In this document: positions 1 to 8,230 of the stretch, piece by piece
Layout of the letters: the number at the start of each line of letters is the position of its first letter
How positions within the stretch are numbered: the first letter of the stretch is position 1
Assembly: GCA_036736205.1 (NCBI GenBank)
Contig: DAINMX010000051.1
Coordinates: 1-33,934 of the forward strand
Reading direction: 5' to 3'
Length of the DNA: 33,934 bases
Source of the DNA: XYA12-FULL-58-9 sp001798605
Lineage (GTDB): Bacteria > Myxococcota > XYA12-FULL-58-9
Made by a program: the position numbers and the translations under genes
Notes under the pieces: model-generated
The model's input: only the letters and a program-made list of their open reading frames with translations
The model's database searches: none
What the model was told of the DNA's origin: nothing

Positions 1-50
1 AGGTCAAAGGATTTTAAGTCCTCAGCGTCTACCAGTTCCGCCACCCCGGC
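1..50 (-). tRNA. tRNA-Leu (anticodon UAA), 5' part only
   Basis: Read on the minus strand, the sequence starts at position 50 with the acceptor strand GCCGGGG, then TG, a D-arm (GCG ... CGC around AACTGGTAGA) and an anticodon stem GAGGA/UCCUU enclosing the 7-base loop CUUAAAA. The middle three bases are UAA, so it reads UUA leucine codons. The long variable arm begins (TGACCT) where the window ends, so the variable arm, T-arm and 3' acceptor strand lie outside. All visible stems pair, so there is no sign of decay. Confidence 0.93.
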
Positions 51-261
51 AGGGGGCGACACATTAACATTTGTGTGGGTCGCAGGGTAGCCATGGATGT
101 TCGGTTTGGTGCGGTTTGGAGATTGAGACAAACATTCTTCGCTGGGTCAATTCGGTTGCCAGCTTTTTGACGGGAAATACGCACCAACTGGGATAATCTG
201 CCGAGAATCTACACAGAACTAGGCAGGGCATTGCGCTGTGCCAAGCACTCGGGAGTTTTTG

Positions 262-720
262 ATGACTTTCTATGACAATTCAGTTAGCCATGGGCGCGCG
301 CTGGTACGTGGGCTCTCCCAAATCGACACAGAGCAGTTGCGGGATCTCGCGAAGAAATCGGAAGTATACGAGCTGCCCCTGCGAGGACGCTGCGATGAAC
401 AAGTTTCGCTGAAATTCAGTGAGTACAAGGGTTTGAGCAATTACGTCGCTCAGAGATCCTCTGGACAAAAGTTCGTAGAGGAGTTCGTCGGTGCCCTGAG
501 CATGATGAGCAAAAAGTTGGTGAGCCTCGACGGATTCTGCATTGATTCGGCATTGTTCGCTGCAAAGGTGGAATGGGCCGAAATGAAGAAAGCGGGGGAG
601 CTGAGTCCGGAACGAGAAATGGAGCTCAAGGAGAAACTGGAACAGGTACTCACCGTGGTCGCCGGTTATCGGGACTTCGCGGAGGGGTTGCTTCCTGGCG
701 CGAGTGATTACAAGGTCTAA
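262..720 (+). CDS. Hypothetical protein, 152 aa
   Basis: I do not recognise this protein. It is soluble, with no signal peptide or membrane segment, largely alpha-helical in character, and charged (many Lys/Glu in the second half, e.g. around LSPEREMELKEKLEQ). I chose ATG 262 because GGGAG sits 6 bases upstream. A GTG at 238 in the same frame would add eight residues (MPSTREFL) and has a weaker AGGCAGGG upstream. The next gene starts 59 bases downstream on the same strand, so the two may be co-transcribed. No function can be assigned. Confidence 0.7.
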   Translation: MTFYDNSVSHGRALVRGLSQIDTEQLRDLAKKSEVYELPLRGRCDEQVSLKFSEYKGLSNYVAQRSSGQKFVEEFVGALSMMSKKLVSLDGFCIDSALFAAKVEWAEMKKAGELSPEREMELKEKLEQVLTVVAGYRDFAEGLLPGASDYKV

Positions 721-734
721 CCAACAGGCAACCT

Positions 735-766
735 GGACGCTCAGCAACTCGGACGCTCGGCAACTT
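735..766 (+). repeat. Tandem 16-bp direct repeat, two copies
   Basis: GGACGCTCAGCAACTC (735-750) is followed directly by GGACGCTCGGCAACTT (751-766), differing at two positions. A partial further copy (GGCAACCT) precedes it. The repeat lies between the stop of the 262-720 gene and the ribosome-binding site of the next gene. No function is evident. It may be a local duplication. Confidence 0.75.
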
Positions 767-779
767 GAAGGTCGCAAAG

Positions 780-1286
780 ATGCCAAGTCCCCACAACCTT
801 CGCGTCGCAACAAACAAAGACCAATCGCTCCTCTCGCTGGTGAGTGGCTTCTGGCAACACCTTGTCGATGGCCGGGTGGCAACAGCACTGCTCGATGCTC
901 ACCCACGTTTTGAGTGGTTGGGAAAAGAACTCGGCAGCGATGAGACGCAGCAGAAGCTCTGCCGTTTGTTGGAAAACAAATCATTGTGCAGAGTACGGCT
1001 GGTGCCGCCCGTTATGTTGGCATCCTGCAGAAGGAGCCGTGCGAACGGTGACCGCGATTTGACCGGCGGTGAGTGGGGCGATCAACACGTTGCTGTCGCT
1101 GTGGATGTCGTTGGTGCGAATCGCACTGTTACATTTGGCACCGTGGTCGAACCGCACCAGAAGAGCTGGCGAGTTGTACGAGTTTTTGACCCTATGCCGC
1201 TCGCCAACGCCATTCGCAATCTTTGCACCACCGCCGCGACGCAGATTGCCTCTCGACAAGACAGTGCGGTGCCCTGCTCTCAATAG
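780..1286 (+). CDS. Hypothetical protein, about 168 aa, possibly NTF2-like
   Basis: I do not recognise this family with confidence. The protein is soluble, without signal peptide. An N-terminal helical part (LVSGFWQHLVDGRVATALL) is followed by a strand-rich middle (VAVAVDVVGANRTVTFGTVV ... WRVVRVFDP). That helix-then-curved-sheet order recalls NTF2-like/SnoaL folds, but this is only an impression. ATG 780 is chosen because GAAGG lies 8 bases upstream. A TTG at 765 is also in frame. It follows the preceding hypothetical gene on the same strand. Confidence 0.6.
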   Translation: MPSPHNLRVATNKDQSLLSLVSGFWQHLVDGRVATALLDAHPRFEWLGKELGSDETQQKLCRLLENKSLCRVRLVPPVMLASCRRSRANGDRDLTGGEWGDQHVAVAVDVVGANRTVTFGTVVEPHQKSWRVVRVFDPMPLANAIRNLCTTAATQIASRQDSAVPCSQ

Positions 1287-1441
1287 GACCCTTAGGGCCG
1301 GCCCGACATGGGTGGGCTTGCGGGCCGATTCTGGCTGACTTTGGGACGCGACAAACTACAGATGCCGGCAAACCAATGTCGTGGATTCTGTTTTGCTAAA
1401 TCCTTCACATGATGTAACCATAGGCGCGAAAGGTGGCCTCA

Positions 1442-1786
1442 GTGGAAGCCAACAACGAGCGAAAGCACCGGCGCGTCAAAACCAACATTGCAGCAACCGT
1501 CCGCTTGAAAGACCAGCGCAGTGCGATTTCCGTGGGACGCATCACCAACGTAAGCCTCGGCGGATTATTCATCGAGATGGCCCCCTTGCCCTTCGGCACC
1601 GAGCTGCAACTCGATTTTTCTCTGCCTGAAAGACGGGGCAATCTCGTTTGTTCCGGCTACATCGTTTGGTCCACCAAAGACAAGCCACCGCCGCCTGGTA
1701 GCTCTGATGGCTGCGGTGTGCGACTCACCGATATTGGCATCAACGAGATGCGACAACTCGCTGAGTTCATCGATAATTCTACCTGA
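1442..1786 (+). CDS. PilZ domain protein (single domain), c-di-GMP receptor candidate
   Basis: A protein of about 114 aa made almost entirely of one PilZ domain. Near the N-terminus is an Arg-rich ERKHRR stretch corresponding to the RxxxR c-di-GMP-binding motif, followed about 30 residues later by NVSLGG, which fits (D/N)xSxxG. The C-terminal strand CGVRLTDI is also typical. PilZ proteins bind cyclic di-GMP and pass the signal to a partner, often in motility or envelope processes. I prefer GTG 1442 because AAAGGTGG ends about 6 bases upstream. GTG 1433 in the same frame overlaps that sequence. The tandem PilZ gene follows 95 bases downstream. The partner is not evident from the sequence. Confidence 0.85.
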   Translation: MEANNERKHRRVKTNIAATVRLKDQRSAISVGRITNVSLGGLFIEMAPLPFGTELQLDFSLPERRGNLVCSGYIVWSTKDKPPPPGSSDGCGVRLTDIGINEMRQLAEFIDNST

Positions 1787-1881
1787 GGACGTGCCCTCCA
1801 TGAGATGCGTGTACGTCGACACTAAGGTGCGGCCGTATGACAGGCATAACGCGGTCTTCCAAGAGATGAACGAGAGGTCAC

Positions 1882-2505
1882 ATGCATCGTGATGAACGAG
1901 TCAAGGCCACACTCCGCGTCGAGCTGGCAAGCGACTCCGATTCAGCACAGCCGCTTGGCACTACTCGCGATGTGAGCCGCACCGGCCTCTACCTCACCAC
2001 CGAGTACCGCTGGCCCATCGGATCCGAAATGGATGTGCGCATCATTCACGGCAACAAGGGTTCTGAAGTCACCGTTCAGGTCGCCCGACACGACAACAAC
2101 GGCGTCGGTTTGGTGTTCATCAATCTCTCCGAATCCACCCGCGAATCGATCACGGCACTGATTGTCGACCTTCTCGCCCAGGGCGCTTGGTTCGATCATC
2201 GACGTAAGGCGCTTCGGGCCCAAATTCATGGTCCCATCAGTTGGGCACAGGACAACACCCGAGTGCAATCTCATCTCATCGATCTGAGTCCCAAGGGCGC
2301 ACGTTTGCGCACCGGCGATCCCCCTGCCGTTGGACGCCAAATAACAATATACATGCCGTCGGGCGACGCCGAGGACCTCGAAGCCTGCGGCTGCACAGCC
2401 CTCGTCGCACATAGCTCCGGCACCAACTTCGGCGTGACCTTCCTCAATCCTTCGCAAGTCTTCTCGGACGCCGTCCGCCGCATCCTCACCGAGGGGGATT
2501 TGTAG
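1882..2505 (+). CDS. Tandem PilZ-PilZ domain protein
   Basis: A 207-aa protein with two PilZ domains in a row. The first (about residues 1-95) has the N-terminal Arg residues of MHRDERVKATLR and DVSRTG (DxSxxG). The second (about 105-200) has HRRKALR and DLSPKG, ending in the strand FGVTFLNP. Both domains keep the motifs expected for cyclic di-GMP binding. ATG 1882 has GAGAGG 5 bases upstream. It lies directly after a single-domain PilZ gene on the same strand and convergent to the giant secreted-protein gene, with 67 bases between stop codons. The neighbouring single and double PilZ genes probably arose by duplication (inference). No effector domain is fused. Confidence 0.85.
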   Translation: MHRDERVKATLRVELASDSDSAQPLGTTRDVSRTGLYLTTEYRWPIGSEMDVRIIHGNKGSEVTVQVARHDNNGVGLVFINLSESTRESITALIVDLLAQGAWFDHRRKALRAQIHGPISWAQDNTRVQSHLIDLSPKGARLRTGDPPAVGRQITIYMPSGDAEDLEACGCTALVAHSSGTNFGVTFLNPSQVFSDAVRRILTEGDL

Positions 2506-2572
2506 TCCTGCCGCAATCCTGCGCAAACTCGGGCTTTCAACCGATTTGCACTGCCTGAGGAACGATGAGGGG

Positions 2573-5500
2573 TCAGTAGACAGCCTCCGCCCGTATGAAC
2601 AAACCACGGGCCCCCGGCTCATTGCAGCGGACGCCCTGGGCGGAGATGGAACTGAAGTTGAAACCGGCCCCCATGCGCAGCCAATCGATGACCAGCAGAC
2701 TCACTTCGACGAGGGCACCTGCGGTGGAATCCACCCGGCTATTGGGGACCGCACAGACACGACCTTCCAAGGTTGCGTCCCAAGACTCGGTGACGTGGAT
2801 GTCACCGCGCAGGGCGGCTAGCAGTGCTTGATCGGTCCCCTGGCCGCCGTCCATGTGGATACGGGTGTGGCGATAAGCCAACTTAGGCGAGAGACCGAAG
2901 GGCCCCCAGATGTCGTAGACCAAGGCCGCCGCAACCACTTGGGAAGTGCTGGCAAGCCACGGGGCATCTGTGTTGGCGTTGGCACTGACGTCGCCGCTCT
3001 CTTTGCCAACACGGTCCCGCTCGTACACGAGGGCGTAACGACCGAAAACATTGATGTCGTCGCGCTCCTGCGGACGCAAGGCAAAACCGAAGGCCCCCTC
3101 CCAGGCGCGGCGATCGGCCCCGAGATCCCCGGTGCCGTCGTCACGAAAACCACTGCCGCCACGGCCGCCGAGGGCCAAGGTGAGATCATCGGTGGCGCGG
3201 AACTCCACTCGGCCATGCCCAGCAAGCTCAGCAGATCGAATGTTCCCTCGTCTGTCGAGCCGACCGTCGGCGAGGAGCCGCACCGACCAACGGCCGTTGG
3301 CGTAGGTACCACCGACGCTCGCGGCGTCACGCAACACCGTGTTGTCGGCCACGAGCTCATTGTCGAGCACGCCGCGCTCGTAGGTGATGCTAACTCCAAG
3401 CTGTTTGGACAAGGGCACCCGCGCGCCCACGGTGCGGCCCAACATGCGCTCACTGCCATCCACCCGCAGATTCTGTTCAGAGTATAGCAACGTGCCGTCG
3501 TCGAGGCTGCGCCGCCCACCCGCGATCACCGAACTGCCGGAGGCTTGGCCATCATCGAGCAGGCCCACCCCAAGGCGCGAGGCAATTTGGTAACCGGCGT
3601 AAAGCTCGGTGTCTTCGGTCACCGGCACATTGCCCTGTGCCCGACCAAAGGCTTCGAGTTCATCGTCGATGCCCGCTTCCGCGGCAAGACGCCAACCATC
3701 GTCGAAGATCACGCCGACCGCGCTCTCACCTGTGGCACCACCATTTTCCGTGGCGATGTCGGCCGAGACCAACTGGCGTCGACGCAATGACAGCTCCACT
3801 ATTGAAGTCAATTGGTAACGAGCTTCGACACCCACCAGGGCACGGTGGGCGTCACGTTTCACCTCGGACTCGTATCGGCCCTCGACGCCGACGTTAAATC
3901 GGCCGAGGCGTTGCGATGCGCCCACGAGACCCAAATCGCGCACCTGCAGTCCAGTGCGCACGGCGGAGCCAGGCGCCAAGAGCCCCGTGTCGAACAATCG
4001 CGTTTCCAGATGGTCGTAGTTGCCCCACAAGCTGGTACCCGTGGCAAACTTGCCGGAGACGCGCATGCCGCCCTGCACCAATCGCTTGCCCAAAGCGTTG
4101 CGCGAATCGGTGAAGCCGGCCTCGACGTAACGGCCATAGAGACCACTTTTGACATCGCCAACCCCAGTTGTCAGCTCCACGGCAGCGGCGTTGCCTAGGT
4201 TTCCCGCGGTCGTCGCCGCTTCGCCATAGGACAAGCCGCCATCGACAGAACGGCGCGACTCGAAAGCGCCCCCGTCCGAGTGGGCAAATTCGAGGCGCAG
4301 TCGCATCGGATCGCCGAGATCGACTCTGGCTGTGCCACCCACGAGCCAATAGCGACTGCGCAATTCTCCGGCATCGTCGGACAACCCCGTGAGCTCCGTA
4401 ACTCCGGTGACACCGATTGACAGCGGCCCCATGTTGCCGATCACACGTGCCCCGGTGCTCCAGTCGGCGGTGAGATTTTCACTCGCGAGGTACTCGTACG
4501 CGACGATGAGGCGGCCCCGGTGTCCCCCACTGGACTCGGCAGTAAGAGAGGTGCCAAAAAAGCGCTGCGGCAACGCTGCGTCGAGAACAAAACGGCCGCC
4601 TTTGTAGTCCGCTTCGTAGTCGCTACCTTCGATGAGTGGCACCGCGCGCACAGGCAAACCAGAGATCTCGTCGAGGACCTCGAGGGTGACGCGAATCGAT
4701 CCCTCGACCACGTCCCGATGCCCGAGAAAATACAGAGTACCACCGGTGACCATCAGCTCGTCGCGGGCAGGAATCGTATCGGGTTGTGCGGCGAAGAGGA
4801 CGGCGCGCAAGTCGAAACCGCTACCGTCGCCATCAGCATTGTCATCACCAAAGCGCAACACAGCGCCGAGTCCATACAAGGAGCGGACGAAGCGCCCCAC
4901 CTCTGCGTCATCAATAGCGGTGTTGATGCCACCCCACTTCACGTAGGACTCGTCCTTTTCGACTCGTAGAAAGAATCGCCCGCCGGACTCGCGCTCGTCG
5001 ACTGTGAGAGAGGCATCGCCGTAGGCCGGATAGACAGTTTCCGGATCGAGGTCCCGAAACACGCGCCTGGGATCGTGGGCCAGAAGCTCTGCGCCTATAC
5101 CACCGATGCTGCGGATCGAACCCGCCTTAGTGCGCAACACCTGCCGCGCCTGGGCGTCGGCCCCCGCGGTCACCTGATAACCGCCCTTGAGCGCACCTTT
5201 GTAGAAGAACGCACCGCCGGCATTCCAATCCAGAGCATCACCGAGACGTCCCTCGGTGAAGTCGTCGTCCGGGTCAAAGTTGAGCTCGACAACACCGCGC
5301 CCCACAAAGAAATGCGAAGTTGGCTCGACATCAATCTCGATGTCGAGAATCTGGGGCGGGGCATCAATGCCATGAGGGTCCGGTGCTGGATCGATCTGCA
5401 CCCGCATGGTCTCAATGCGGTCGATCACCGCCACAGTGCAGTCGATCAACTCCTCGTCGTTGGATTCGCTTTGTTGCTCGCACGTCTCATGAGAGCCGCT

Positions 5501-8230
5501 CGTGTGAATGCGCAGCGCTACGCGCGCTTGGGTAGAACCGATGACGCGCAGCTTTGACGTGCCAACTTTTCGCGCCTCCGGCGGTAACAGCAACTGTGCG
5601 ATGGGCCGCGGGCCCCACGGTACAACTAGGGTACCGCCCTCCTCCCGCTGGTATGTGAACACAGCAAATGACGACAACCACAGGCGGCCATCCGCCGCTC
5701 GCTCGACCAAGAGCCACACAGGATCTTCGCCATCGGTCGCGAGGGGCAGATCAATATACGTGACCTCACCCTTCAACACCGCGGCCCGCTGGTGCTCGCC
5801 GTGTCGGGCCACAAGTTCTGCCCCCATCACATTGCGCATTTGCGCGCGATAGACCGGCCCCTCTTTGCCTAGAACGACACCGCTCCCTTTGCCGTCAAGC
5901 GTCAATGGTTCGCGGTCCGTGAGGTCGGGCACAGCAACACCAAAGCTCACCTTGGTAAACACTCCTGGGGTCAGTGTGACATCGCGACGACGGTCGGTGG
6001 TGGCACTCGACCCCATGGGCAACATTGTCAAGTTGAGCTTCACCGAATGGCGACCGGGGTCGAGGTGGGCGATATGGTATTTGCCATCATCGTCAGTGAT
6101 GGCGTAGACACCAGCGGACACCGCGACCATCGCCCCACCGATGCCCAGCTCCCCGACCTGCTGCACACCATCGCCGTTGTGATCAGAGAACACCTTGCCC
6201 ACCAGCGTCGCCTCGGAGAACTCGGGGTCGGAGACAATGGTAACGGTCACCTCATCTTTGGCAACTGCGGTATTCAACAGGGCCTGGGAGGCATCAGCTG
6301 TCGCATAAAACGCTCGGGCTCTGATGACAGCCGATCCGCCGGCAAAGGCCGCCCGGGCCATGAAGGGCAAACTGAGCTCTGCCGTGGTGACTCCCACGGG
6401 CACATCGACGGTGAAACCGAGTACGCCGTCTTTGCCTACGGTGACGGCGGTGAAGTCATCACTGACCTCGCGGACTCGCAGGCTCGTGCTCGGAGTTTTG
6501 CGCAAGGGCTTGAAGGCCGTGCCGAACTCAATCACCACCGTGACGCCACCGAGGGCCATGCCCACGGGCTTGTTGAGCTCACCGGTGAGACGCACCAAAC
6601 CCCCTGGCATCACCGTGTCTTTGTCGACTCGCAGGCTGAGGCCAAATGCCGGTTGCAGTGCGATGGTGACCGGCTCGGGACCTACGCAGGTGGTACCCGT
6701 GGTCCCACCGACCACCGCAGTCAGAGTCACCTGGCTCGGCACTTCATGGATGCCGCCGTTATCGTCGATTGCGTCGTAGTGAAAATCATAGCCAGCAGCA
6801 TCGGCGGGCGTCGAGCGTATCTCTCCCCATCCAGGCTCTTGCCAGGTGACACCCTCGGTCAAGACCTCGGTTCCCGTTTGGGCGAATCGCTCGACCCGCA
6901 GGCCCACGGAGGTCCCTCCCAGTGCCACCGCACTCTCCAGGACGATCTGACAGGTGTCGACCCAGTCGTTGGTAACCACAAAATGAAACGACTCGGCATA
7001 ACCTGGCACGCCATCGGTTGGCGTTGCCCGTACGGTGATCTCCCAGTCACCGCCGCCCGTCGCAAATACATCGTCCGGAATCGTGAGCTCCGCTGCAGTG
7101 ACATCTACGGTGCGAAGCCAGTCGGGTGCCGCGACCCCCACTCCCCCCTGCCGAGCCTCGGCTATCCCCCAGCTCACCGCCCTTGGCTCGTGGCCACCAA
7201 CGCCATTGAAGGCGTTCACTACTTGGAGTCTGGTTCTGCTTCCCGAAGCGACCGGACGTGGGTCGCCCGCAGACGGTGGCTCTGTGGCGATCTCCAGCAA
7301 CGCAACCTGCCGCTGCACCTGCAAACCGATCTCGGTGGGCGAATGCGACAAACCAAACACTGACCAATCGATGCGTACGACACCATTGCCAGGCACCGGG
7401 TCCACTGGATTGGCGACAGTGATGGCAATTGTTGGCGGCCAGTCAGCGATTGCCGTGAGGGTTGCGAGACCAAATCCATCGGCTGCCGTTGTGCAAGCGG
7501 CCCACGACCCGCCATCTCCGAGCCGACACCGCACTGCATCGTTGAAGCGAGTAGTGAGCGGCACTTCCAAAGAAGATTGCAGCAGACCTCCAACCATTGG
7601 CATGAGAATGAAGGGTGCAAGCGATGGCGACCCCTCACGTGGTGCCTGCACTTCACTGGGATCCCACTCCACGACGGTGGGGTTGCAGGAGTCGGCGAAG
7701 CGATCATCAGTGCGATACGCCGTGACACCTGGCAGAACGCGCGAGAACTCGGCTGCAGGGGTGCCACAAGGGCCAACGGGACAAATGCGCACGCGCAACC
7801 GCAACTCATGCGGGTTCATCTGTGCGCCGGTTGGGAAGGTGAACCTGACGACCTGCTCTCCGACAGCAAGACCGGGATAGGCGTCGATCTGCGTGCGGAC
7901 AACAGCACAACCATTTGTCGAATTGCATTCGACGCTCTCGCTCGCCGGAGCGCTGCCACACACTCGGTCCAGTAGATTGAGCAACGGTGTCGAGTCTTCG
8001 CTGAAGACGTCAATGAGGACGAGGTCATCGGGGAGAATCACCTCAATGCCGTCGGTGCCATTGGGGAACGTCTCTCTTTGAAAGACCTCGTACTCGAAGA
8101 TCGCACCTCCATAGTAAACCGGGTCATCCACCGCATCGAAAATGGCTATGCCCCACGCAAGACCAGGCGTCGTCCCGATTGCCAGCGAAATCAGCCCCGG
8201 TACAATCCAGCGCAGGGCTGCTCGTGTCAT
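2573..8230 (-). CDS. Giant exported protein with SdrD-B-like domain and probable C-terminal outer-membrane beta-barrel
   Basis: About 1885 aa. Residues 1-27 form a signal peptide (MTRAALRWIVPGLISLAIG ... LAWG). The next ~640 residues are beta-rich, Ig/DUF11-like segments. At about 670-735 is a SdrD-B/SpaA-like domain (GKVFSDHNGDGVQQ ... DDDGKYHIAHLDPG), a fold often stabilised by calcium. From about 975 to the end there are many alternating amphipathic strands with acidic and glycine turns, starting with FFVGRGVVELNFDPDDDF and ending in the aromatic residue AEAVY*. This is the pattern of an outer-membrane barrel, and the YPAYGDASLTVDE ... FFLRVEKDESYVKWGG block recalls other large bacterial OMPs. 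ATG 8230 overlaps the upstream stop (ATGA), implying translational coupling. No catalytic motif or TonB plug is seen. I infer a surface-anchored display or export protein. The barrel call rests on pattern only. Confidence 0.75.
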   Translation of the reverse strand: MTRAALRWIVPGLISLAIGTTPGLAWGIAIFDAVDDPVYYGGAIFEYEVFQRETFPNGTDGIEVILPDDLVLIDVFSEDSTPLLNLLDRVCGSAPASESVECNSTNGCAVVRTQIDAYPGLAVGEQVVRFTFPTGAQMNPHELRLRVRICPVGPCGTPAAEFSRVLPGVTAYRTDDRFADSCNPTVVEWDPSEVQAPREGSPSLAPFILMPMVGGLLQSSLEVPLTTRFNDAVRCRLGDGGSWAACTTAADGFGLATLTAIADWPPTIAITVANPVDPVPGNGVVRIDWSVFGLSHSPTEIGLQVQRQVALLEIATEPPSAGDPRPVASGSRTRLQVVNAFNGVGGHEPRAVSWGIAEARQGGVGVAAPDWLRTVDVTAAELTIPDDVFATGGGDWEITVRATPTDGVPGYAESFHFVVTNDWVDTCQIVLESAVALGGTSVGLRVERFAQTGTEVLTEGVTWQEPGWGEIRSTPADAAGYDFHYDAIDDNGGIHEVPSQVTLTAVVGGTTGTTCVGPEPVTIALQPAFGLSLRVDKDTVMPGGLVRLTGELNKPVGMALGGVTVVIEFGTAFKPLRKTPSTSLRVREVSDDFTAVTVGKDGVLGFTVDVPVGVTTAELSLPFMARAAFAGGSAVIRARAFYATADASQALLNTAVAKDEVTVTIVSDPEFSEATLVGKVFSDHNGDGVQQVGELGIGGAMVAVSAGVYAITDDDGKYHIAHLDPGRHSVKLNLTMLPMGSSATTDRRRDVTLTPGVFTKVSFGVAVPDLTDREPLTLDGKGSGVVLGKEGPVYRAQMRNVMGAELVARHGEHQRAAVLKGEVTYIDLPLATDGEDPVWLLVERAADGRLWLSSFAVFTYQREEGGTLVVPWGPRPIAQLLLPPEARKVGTSKLRVIGSTQARVALRIHTSGSHETCEQQSESNDEELIDCTVAVIDRIETMRVQIDPAPDPHGIDAPPQILDIEIDVEPTSHFFVGRGVVELNFDPDDDFTEGRLGDALDWNAGGAFFYKGALKGGYQVTAGADAQARQVLRTKAGSIRSIGGIGAELLAHDPRRVFRDLDPETVYPAYGDASLTVDERESGGRFFLRVEKDESYVKWGGINTAIDDAEVGRFVRSLYGLGAVLRFGDDNADGDGSGFDLRAVLFAAQPDTIPARDELMVTGGTLYFLGHRDVVEGSIRVTLEVLDEISGLPVRAVPLIEGSDYEADYKGGRFVLDAALPQRFFGTSLTAESSGGHRGRLIVAYEYLASENLTADWSTGARVIGNMGPLSIGVTGVTELTGLSDDAGELRSRYWLVGGTARVDLGDPMRLRLEFAHSDGGAFESRRSVDGGLSYGEAATTAGNLGNAAAVELTTGVGDVKSGLYGRYVEAGFTDSRNALGKRLVQGGMRVSGKFATGTSLWGNYDHLETRLFDTGLLAPGSAVRTGLQVRDLGLVGASQRLGRFNVGVEGRYESEVKRDAHRALVGVEARYQLTSIVELSLRRRQLVSADIATENGGATGESAVGVIFDDGWRLAAEAGIDDELEAFGRAQGNVPVTEDTELYAGYQIASRLGVGLLDDGQASGSSVIAGGRRSLDDGTLLYSEQNLRVDGSERMLGRTVGARVPLSKQLGVSITYERGVLDNELVADNTVLRDAASVGGTYANGRWSVRLLADGRLDRRGNIRSAELAGHGRVEFRATDDLTLALGGRGGSGFRDDGTGDLGADRRAWEGAFGFALRPQERDDINVFGRYALVYERDRVGKESGDVSANANTDAPWLASTSQVVAAALVYDIWGPFGLSPKLAYRHTRIHMDGGQGTDQALLAALRGDIHVTESWDATLEGRVCAVPNSRVDSTAGALVEVSLLVIDWLRMGAGFNFSSISAQGVRCNEPGARGLFIRAEAVY

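Noticed and set aside
280..984. Minus-strand open frame of 234 codons opposite the first two plus-strand genes
   Set aside because: The plus-strand frames have ribosome-binding sites and more protein-like composition. This one spans both genes and the gap between them.
1294..1303. GGGCCGGCCC palindrome after the second hypothetical gene, considered as a terminator
   Set aside because: It has no loop of useful size and no T-run after it.
6047..7363. Long plus-strand open frame (438 codons) antisense to the giant protein gene
   Set aside because: It lies wholly inside the minus-strand coding sequence, has no recognisable domain or ribosome-binding site, and its composition is what a GC-rich gene gives on its opposite strand.
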